The notes beneath the pieces were generated by a model that was not told the origin of the DNA, ran no database searches, and saw only the letters and a program-made list of their open reading frames with translations. Source: Rhodanobacter sp. 7MK24 (GTDB lineage Bacteria > Pseudomonadota > Gammaproteobacteria > Xanthomonadales > Rhodanobacteraceae). Taken from it: a stretch of 64,000 nt of DNA. The translations under genes were made by a program, and so were the position numbers. This document shows positions 63,849 to 64,000 of the stretch, piece by piece. The stretch lies in contig NZ_JACYXL010000001.1 in NCBI RefSeq assembly GCF_014842995.1, positions 976,388 through 1,040,387 on the forward strand, given 5' to 3'. Numbering within the stretch: the first letter of the stretch is position 1; each line of letters opens with the position of its first letter.

Positions 63849-64000
63849 CACAGCCTCCCATCCACGGCATCGCGCGGCAGCACGTACTTCACGTCGTAGA
63901 GCACGGACGAAGGTTTGCCATAGGCACGCACGCCGTCGGCGCCCAGCGCCACGAACTGCCGGTGGCCCACGGCCACGATCACCGCATCGTAGGCAGCCGC
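63848..64000 (-). CDS. Nucleotide-sugar dehydrogenase, C-terminal end (WbpO/TviB type; cut by window edge)
   Basis: The last 50 codons are visible and read [17 protein letters not shown] and [19 protein letters not shown], the end of a UDP-GlcNAc/UDP-GalNAc 6-dehydrogenase. The stop overlaps the epimerase start (TGATG). Together they would make UDP-GalNAc uronate, as in the Vi antigen or P. aeruginosa O6 pathway. The rest lies beyond the right edge. Confidence 0.8.

Overview
The window is typical chromosome of a GC-rich gammaproteobacterium. Gene content and order (serC-pheA-aroA, pgsA followed by tRNA-Gly, trxB beside ftsK-lolA, rarA-serS, folP-glmM, tpiA-secG-tRNA-Leu, a ~795-residue LigA and a short ~775-residue FtsK) point to Xanthomonadales, most likely Rhodanobacteraceae (Dyella/Rhodanobacter/Luteibacter type). 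This is inferred from synteny and protein character; no 16S gene is present.

Layout. 1-8.7 kb: serine and aromatic biosynthesis (serC, pheA, aroA), kdsB with a coupled low-Mr tyrosine phosphatase, uvrC, pgsA, then a tRNA cluster (Gly, Gly, Cys, Leu). 8.8-24.9 kb: ABC exporter, acyltransferase, YigZ, DUF218 protein, stomatin-like protein, xseA, ispG, methyltransferase, aat with a coupled FemAB-like protein, DsbA-like protein, trxB, ftsK, lolA. 25.1-28.2 kb: a very large beta-propeller sensor diguanylate cyclase lying between lolA and rarA. 28.3-31.4 kb: rarA, serS, small membrane protein. 31.4-36 kb: an accessory segment beginning at tRNA-Ser. It holds a duplicated 5' half of the tRNA, an integrase remnant, an exported protein and a GlxA-type regulator of lower GC, then a FAD/NAD(P) protein paired with a cysteine-dioxygenase-like cupin. 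36.2-44.1 kb: glycine-zipper protein, cation/proton antiporter, drug-type MFS exporter, PAP2 phosphatase, ligA-epmA-yaeR. 44.2-50 kb: an AT-rich membrane gene, aqpZ, MHS-type transporter, DUF2461 protein, sbcB. 50-57.7 kb: orn-folP-glmM, 2OG-Fe(II) oxygenase, a frameshifted secreted protein, SDR, tpiA-secG-tRNA-Leu. 57.8-64 kb: accessory genes (secreted alpha/beta hydrolase, CYTH protein, membrane diguanylate cyclase, DUF4279 protein) and the edge of a WbpP/WbpO-type nucleotide-sugar locus on the minus strand.

Functional links. Several pairs are translationally coupled by 1-8 base overlaps: pheA-aroA, kdsB-PTP, ligA-epmA, serS-membrane protein, orn-folP, FemAB-like-aat, dehydrogenase-epimerase. 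Envelope functions recur (KdsB, GlmM, LolA, PgsA, IspG, SecG, WbpP). Three families of dispersed palindromic repeats (REP-like, a 'GTCATTCC' element and a CTCCC/GGGAG type) occupy intergenic gaps. No CRISPR array, intact insertion sequence or complete prophage is visible. I found no convincing wholly new multi-gene system. The best leads are the tRNA-Ser accessory segment, the dioxygenase/flavoprotein pair, and the unexplained small or low-GC membrane proteins.
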